A stretch of DNA of 16,075 nt from an uncultured Phycisphaerae bacterium (GTDB taxonomy: Bacteria; Planctomycetota; Phycisphaerae; Phycisphaerales; SM1A02), in the NCBI GenBank assembly GCA_937899935.1, contig CALCOW010000287.1:1-16075 (forward strand). The letters are read 5' to 3'. Every line of letters begins with the position of its first letter. Positions within the stretch are counted from its first letter, which is position 1. Below, in pieces: positions 12,055 through 16,075 of this stretch. The translations under genes and the position numbers were made by a program. Below the pieces are notes generated by a model. It was not told where the DNA came from. It was given only the letters and a program-made list of their open reading frames with translations, and searched no databases.

Positions 12055-13386
12055 TTGAGTTTCATACTTGAAATTATTCGCCTAGGCATCTGGAACTTAA
12101 GGCTTCACTTGCTTCGGTCTATTTTGACGAGTATTGGCATCATGTTTGGTGTCGCAGCTGTGATTGTAATGGTTGCTTTGGGTGAAGGTAATAAACAAGC
12201 GGCACTGCGTGAGATTCAAAATTTAGGCGCAACGAACGTAATTGTACGTTCACAAAGGCCACCAGAATCTGGCTCGTTCGGTTCGAGCCAGCGCTCATTT
12301 GTGGCAACATTTGGATTAACACGATCGGATCTTTCACGCTTGCAGCATTTTCTTACAGATGCTGCTCATATTGTGCCTTTGAAAGCAGTCGGCTCAGAAA
12401 TTTCCCGGAGAGAGAAACGAACCGTGAGCCAGGCATTTGGTACTACTCCGGCGCTAAGTGATGTTGCTAATCTCAGCGTCAACCCTGGTGGTAGATATCT
12501 CTCAGAGGAAGATATTATTAAGCGGCTTCCGGTTGCCGTTATTGGAACAGACATCGCCACTCAGTTTTTTCCACTTGAAAATCCTATTGGCCAGGAATTT
12601 CGAATAGATCGTAGAGTGTTTCGCATCATCGGTGTTCTTAGGCCGGTAGGGCTGGCAGGTGGCTCAGGGGCAGCTTTACTTGGTCGTGATTTGAATGCCG
12701 ATATTCATATACCAATAACGACTGCAGAACTGGAGTTTGGTGATATTGTTGTGCGCCGTCAGTCGGGTTCATTTTCTGGAGAAGAGGTAGAGATATCTGA
12801 GGTTTATATCACTACCAATGAAACAGACCAGGTCATTAATACGGCAAGTCGAGCGCAACGAATCATAGAAGGACAACATCCAGATCTTCGAGACGTCAAG
12901 CTCATTGTTCCCTGGGAATTGCTCGAGGCGAGAAAAAAGCGTGAAATGATCTGGAACATTGTATTGGTATCTATTGCTGCTATCAGTCTTGTGGTTGGTG
13001 GAATTGGCATTATGAATATTATGTTGGCTTCTGTCACAGAGCGCACAAGAGAGATTGGTGTTCGGCGGGCTGTTGGTGCGACAAGAACACACATCCTGGC
13101 TCAGTTCATGGTCGAGACAGGATCACTTTCAGCTGTTGGTGGTCTATTGGGAATTGCCCTGGGCGTTAGTTTGTCAGCGATTATTTCAACACTAGTGCCT
13201 TGGATCTTATCCTTGCCCGGAATTGCAGACTCCATTGAAGGCAATGTCGCATTGGAGACACAGGTGACCGCATGGTCGATCGTTGTCGCATTTGTTGTCT
13301 CCGCTGTTGTTGGATTGGTCTTTGGTATCTACCCAGCCATCGTTGCGAGTCGACAGGACCCAATCGTGGCGCTCAGGCATGACTAA
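12055..13386 (+). CDS. ABC transporter permease, MacB/FtsX type
   Basis: The 443-residue membrane protein has the MacB-like layout: cytoplasmic N-terminal helix, TM1 (about 20-42, ILTSIGIMFGVAAVIVMVAL), an extracytoplasmic MacB_PCD domain of about 255 residues, then three C-terminal helices (about 302-324, 359-383, 407-432) forming the FtsX domain. The coupling segment ERTREIGVRRAVGATRTHIL between TM2 and TM3 is the conserved contact with the ATPase, and the protein ends ASRQDPIVALRHD as usual. Family members power export of lipoproteins, peptides or macrolides by a mechanotransmission mechanism. No ATPase or membrane-fusion partner is adjacent. The start is TTG at 12055 with AGGAAAGG (12041-12048) 6 nt upstream. 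The S9 peptidase starts 43 nt downstream. Confidence 0.92.
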   Translation: MSFILEIIRLGIWNLRLHLLRSILTSIGIMFGVAAVIVMVALGEGNKQAALREIQNLGATNVIVRSQRPPESGSFGSSQRSFVATFGLTRSDLSRLQHFLTDAAHIVPLKAVGSEISRREKRTVSQAFGTTPALSDVANLSVNPGGRYLSEEDIIKRLPVAVIGTDIATQFFPLENPIGQEFRIDRRVFRIIGVLRPVGLAGGSGAALLGRDLNADIHIPITTAELEFGDIVVRRQSGSFSGEEVEISEVYITTNETDQVINTASRAQRIIEGQHPDLRDVKLIVPWELLEARKKREMIWNIVLVSIAAISLVVGGIGIMNIMLASVTERTREIGVRRAVGATRTHILAQFMVETGSLSAVGGLLGIALGVSLSAIISTLVPWILSLPGIADSIEGNVALETQVTAWSIVVAFVVSAVVGLVFGIYPAIVASRQDPIVALRHD

Positions 13387-13429
13387 TGATTGCTATGGAA
13401 ACAGACTAGTTTCAAGGAGAATTTGTCGA

Positions 13430-15505
13430 ATGTTCACAGCCACACTTGGGGGCTTGACTCTTGTTGTTGCTCTTGGCGCGGCTCAAGGTAATGCCACGCT
13501 TGTACAGAGTGCGCGTACCCACGATATTACGATTGATGATTATTTCACCCTCGCGTATGTCGGTGCGTGTGAAATCCGTCCTGATGGAAGTGCCGTTGCA
13601 TTTACGGAGAGTAGGTGGTCACCTGATCGTGAAACCCGTAATCGAGATATCTGGCTAGTCAATAAGCATGGTGAAGACCTTCAACGTCTGACCTTTGATG
13701 AAGCTGATGACTCAAATATGTCTTGGAGTGATGATGGTGAATGGCTGTACTTTCAAAGCCGGCGATTCACAGAGAATGGTGGGTTGCAGATTTGGAGGCT
13801 CCAACCAGACACGGGGACTTCGCAACAGGTGACACGGATCAAAGGCGGCATCAGGCAATACCAACTTGGGGACGGCACCGATAAGCTCTATTTTTTGCGT
13901 TCAGAGGATGCAGAGTTAGATGATCGTTGGCAAGATCTACGCAATCAATTTAATGATCTGAATTATGGTTCAGATAAAGGCAATGAGTCGGAACTCTGGG
14001 AACTTGATCTAAAGACATGGCGACTCAAAAAAATACAAACTCCAAAAGGGTTCTATCAAAGCTTTTCGGTCGATCCAGTGGGGGAAAAAGTTGCATTAGT
14101 CAAGGTCCCTGATGATCAATTGATCTCTCATGAAGGCTGGTCACAAGTTGATGTGGTCGAAATTTTGGGAGGTCAGGTGACCACCATTCCTGATGCTTTA
14201 TGGCGCGCCCAAGGACCATCGCCGTACGGCTGGATCGAGTCTCCAGTATGGTCAGATGATGGTTCGCGTCTTGCATTTACAGTTGACTTCGATGGCTATC
14301 CTCAAGAAGTCTTTGTCGCTACGTTTGAAGAGAGTCAGTTTTCGGATGTACAAAGGCTAGATCGGACGATCGGTGAAAAAGGAAGCGACAGTGAATTGAC
14401 CGTTTCAGGTCAGTTGACATGGCGACCCAAGTCGCACGACTTGTGTTTCCTTGCAGAATCGCATGCAGTGCAAGCCTTGTATCAACTCAAGAATGCAGGC
14501 CAGGATCCCCACGCGATCGCTGATGTGCTTACGCCAGGTGCGGTTGTCATTGACTCTTTTAGTTTTGATGCCAATGGCCTTTCATTGGCGGTTGTGACAA
14601 GCGGGTTGCTGCATTTTAATGATGTGTTCTTCGTTGAAGATCCTGGCGTGGATGCAACCTACCGGCGACTGACAAATGTAAATGCTCATGTTGATCAGTG
14701 GCGATTGCCACAGATTAAGCGTGTTCAATGGATGGGGCGTGATGGGGTTACGGTAGAGGGTATTCTCGAGTTGCCGCCTGGTTATGATCAAGCCTCAGAT
14801 GGTCCATTACCTATGTTGGTTCAACTGCATGGCGGTCCGACAAGTTCATCCAAGTACCGTTTGCAGTACTGGATCTATGGTCGCACTTTGTTTCCAGCTC
14901 GAGGTTGGGCCTTGCTGAGCCCGAACTACCGAGGCTCAACAGGATATGGCGATGCATTCTTAATAGATCTGATTGAGAACGAAAATGACATCGAGGTCTC
15001 AGATATCTTGGCTGGTGTTGATGCAATGATTGAGCGAGGTATTGCTGATCCAGATAAGTTGGCTGTTTCTGGTTGGAGTAATGGGGGGTATCTGACCAAT
15101 TGCCTGATCGCTAAGACGGATCGATTTAAGGCAGCGAGTAGTGGCGCTGGTGTCTTTGATATGACCATGCAGTGGGCTGTTGAGGACACACCAGGGCATG
15201 TCATTAATTATGCAGGGGGATTGCCGTGGGAACGACCCGATGCAATGCAGCAGATGTCGCCTCTGTATGACGCAGATCAGATATCCACACCAACACTTAT
15301 TCATTGCGGCGCGAACGATGCACGCGTGCCTGTCGTGCATAGCCAAGCGCTTCATCGGGCCTTGAGCCGTTATCTAGATGTCCCTAGTGAATTGGTTGTC
15401 TATCCGAAAACTGAGCATGGTTTGAGACGCCGCTCTGATCGCGAAGCAAAGTTGGAGTGGGATGTTCAGTGGCTCGAAGAATACACACTTGGTGAGCAAG
15501 ATTGA
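13430..15505 (+). CDS. Secreted S9 family serine peptidase (prolyl oligopeptidase-like)
   Basis: The 691-residue protein has a hydrophobic N-terminus (MFTATLGGLTLVVALGAAQG) that looks like a Sec signal peptide. It is followed by a WD/TolB-like beta-propeller with repeats such as WSDDGEWLYF and WSDDGSRLAF, and a C-terminal alpha/beta-hydrolase. The catalytic triad is Ser550 in SGWSNGG, Asp630 in GANDARVPV and His663 in KTEHG; the oxyanion-region HGGP is at 467-470. This matches S9C/DPP-IV-like exopeptidases that trim dipeptides or acylated amino acids from peptides, here probably in the periplasm. The ATG at 13430 is favoured by AGGAG (13415-13419) and by the signal peptide; an upstream extension to 13283 overlaps the permease. 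It ends the plus-strand cluster before a strong hairpin. Confidence 0.93.
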   Translation: MFTATLGGLTLVVALGAAQGNATLVQSARTHDITIDDYFTLAYVGACEIRPDGSAVAFTESRWSPDRETRNRDIWLVNKHGEDLQRLTFDEADDSNMSWSDDGEWLYFQSRRFTENGGLQIWRLQPDTGTSQQVTRIKGGIRQYQLGDGTDKLYFLRSEDAELDDRWQDLRNQFNDLNYGSDKGNESELWELDLKTWRLKKIQTPKGFYQSFSVDPVGEKVALVKVPDDQLISHEGWSQVDVVEILGGQVTTIPDALWRAQGPSPYGWIESPVWSDDGSRLAFTVDFDGYPQEVFVATFEESQFSDVQRLDRTIGEKGSDSELTVSGQLTWRPKSHDLCFLAESHAVQALYQLKNAGQDPHAIADVLTPGAVVIDSFSFDANGLSLAVVTSGLLHFNDVFFVEDPGVDATYRRLTNVNAHVDQWRLPQIKRVQWMGRDGVTVEGILELPPGYDQASDGPLPMLVQLHGGPTSSSKYRLQYWIYGRTLFPARGWALLSPNYRGSTGYGDAFLIDLIENENDIEVSDILAGVDAMIERGIADPDKLAVSGWSNGGYLTNCLIAKTDRFKAASSGAGVFDMTMQWAVEDTPGHVINYAGGLPWERPDAMQQMSPLYDADQISTPTLIHCGANDARVPVVHSQALHRALSRYLDVPSELVVYPKTEHGLRRRSDREAKLEWDVQWLEEYTLGEQD

Positions 15506-15621
15506 AGGCTGTTCTACGTCTTGAAAGCACTGGACTTGACCGCACCCACAGCCGGTCATGACCCTTCGATTCATTGTTTTTAAAGTGCCTCGTTTAAGGA
15601 TACCGTTGGTTCGTGCGCAAG

Positions 15622-15653
15622 AAAAAAGCACCCTCAGGAGCTGAGGGTGCTTT
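15622..15653 (-). terminator. Strong intrinsic terminator between convergent genes
   Basis: A perfect 13-bp stem, AAAGCACCCTCAG (15625-15637) and CTGAGGGTGCTTT (15641-15653), closes a GAG loop. On the minus strand a run of six T (positions 15627-15622) follows the GC-rich part, as expected for the end of the leftward gene finishing at 15680. On the plus strand only TTT follows, so it may also act, less efficiently, on the S9 peptidase transcript. The rest of 15506-15679 contains only a short dyad (15537-15563). Confidence 0.85.
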
Positions 15654-15679
15654 GAATCAAACTTCGTTCGATGTCACTC

Positions 15680-16075
15680 TTACGGATTGCTATTGAGACC
15701 ACCGCCAGTGGCGCCGGTCACGGTTGCTGTATCAAACCCCTGTAGCTGGGAGTTCTGGAGCATTCCCGAAAAGGTGACGTAGCGACCTGTGGAACCCGCA
15801 TTGGATGTCTTACGGACAGGTTTGATGATGGCGGGATATCCAGCGATTTGCCGTTGCACGAAATCAGGTGCACGAATGATCAGATTACCTTCGTAGTAAC
15901 GGATATAAGCAGCAGTACCGCCATTAATGTTCCAGAGCGTTGGTTCAACGAGTTCGGTGATAATATCGATGAGCTCTTTCGCTTTGTCTTCACGGTTCAT
16001 TTGGTCAGGATCACCGCCTGGACCACCAAAGATGTTGCCACCTCCGCCCCCACCACTACTACCGCCGCCGCCGCC
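15680..16075 (-). CDS. C-terminal part of a Gly-rich, secretin-like planctomycetal protein (partial)
   Basis: The frame enters from the right edge and reads a glycine/serine tract (about 16075-16019) ending NIFGGPGGDPDQ. A short domain follows (about 16000-15835): AKELIDIITELVEPTLW, NGGTAAYIRYYEGNLIIRAP and FVQRQIAGYPAIIKP. This resembles the short STN/secretin-N-like unit (pattern: two-helix segment, W, GG, strand, LII, then a QI helix) that I associate with planctomycetal secretin-like or GspD-related proteins. The remaining tail (TGRYVTFSGMLQNSQLQGFD, then TVTGATGGGLNSNP) is low in charge. The ATG at 16000 is internal to the open frame, so the true start is outside the window. Function is not established; the family comparison is from memory of the pattern. 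Transcription ends at the hairpin 15653-15622. Confidence 0.6.
   Translation of the reverse strand, partial: GGGGGSSGGGGGGNIFGGPGGDPDQMNREDKAKELIDIITELVEPTLWNINGGTAAYIRYYEGNLIIRAPDFVQRQIAGYPAIIKPVRKTSNAGSTGRYVTFSGMLQNSQLQGFDTATVTGATGGGLNSNP

Noticed and set aside
13283..13429. Upstream extension of the S9 peptidase into the permease gene
   Set aside because: It is out of frame with the permease. The ATG at 13430 has AGGAG and begins a credible signal peptide.
14513..14520. GCGATCGC octamer resembling the cyanobacterial HIP1 site
   Set aside because: Only a single copy was noticed, inside a coding region, so it is not a repeated element.
15537..15563. Dyad TGACCG/CGGTCA and palindrome GGTCATGACC after the S9 peptidase
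   Set aside because: It is too short and has no T-run; the nearby 13-bp hairpin at 15625-15653 is the convincing terminator.
1..16075. CRISPR arrays, insertion sequences, integrases, toxin-antitoxin or defence genes
   Set aside because: No regularly spaced repeats, terminal inverted repeats, transposase or integrase motifs, or defence domains were seen on either strand.

Overview
The window reads as a piece of a bacterial chromosome of about 50% GC, probably from a planctomycete (Phycisphaerae-like). This is inferred from gene style: an oversized membrane pyrophosphatase, a YacP-type NYN nuclease with a proline-rich tail, a Gly-rich linker leading into a short domain seen in planctomycetal secretin-like proteins, and several GTG or TTG starts with clear ribosome-binding sites. 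No marker gene here proves the phylum.

Layout. 1-784 (minus): the C-terminal half of a medium-chain acyl-CoA synthetase, AT-richer than the rest and cut off exactly at the discriminator base of a tRNA-Gln(CUG) gene (785-855). 918-1961 (minus): asd. 2097-3230 (plus): a purE-pdxH pair. 3227-3883 (minus): NYN-domain ribonuclease, tail-to-tail with pdxH with a 4-base overlap. 4102-4332 (plus): rpsU with a credible promoter. 4645-8446 (plus): hppA, rsfS, trmB. 8460-9951 (minus): mtnA followed by a small tandem zinc-finger protein. 10090-15505 (plus): sensor histidine kinase, 99-residue unknown protein, MacB/FtsX-like permease and a secreted S9 peptidase, closely spaced as in an operon. 15622-15653: a strong intrinsic terminator. 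15680-16075 (minus): the 3' end of a Gly-rich, secretin-like planctomycetal protein.

Most genes are housekeeping: lysine/threonine/methionine precursors (asd), purines (purE), vitamin B6 (pdxH), translation (rpsU, rsfS, trmB, tRNA-Gln), methionine salvage (mtnA) and membrane energetics (hppA). The 10090-15505 block looks like an envelope-sensing and export/proteolysis unit, but it has neither a response regulator nor an ABC ATPase in the window.

I see no complete new defence or mobile system: no integrase, transposase, CRISPR array or toxin-antitoxin pair. The points most worth a second look are the tRNA-Gln junction with the truncated foreign-looking gene, the roughly 120-residue extracytoplasmic insertion in the pyrophosphatase, the tandem ClpX-type zinc-finger protein overlapping mtnA, and the histidine kinase / unknown protein / orphan permease / peptidase cluster.
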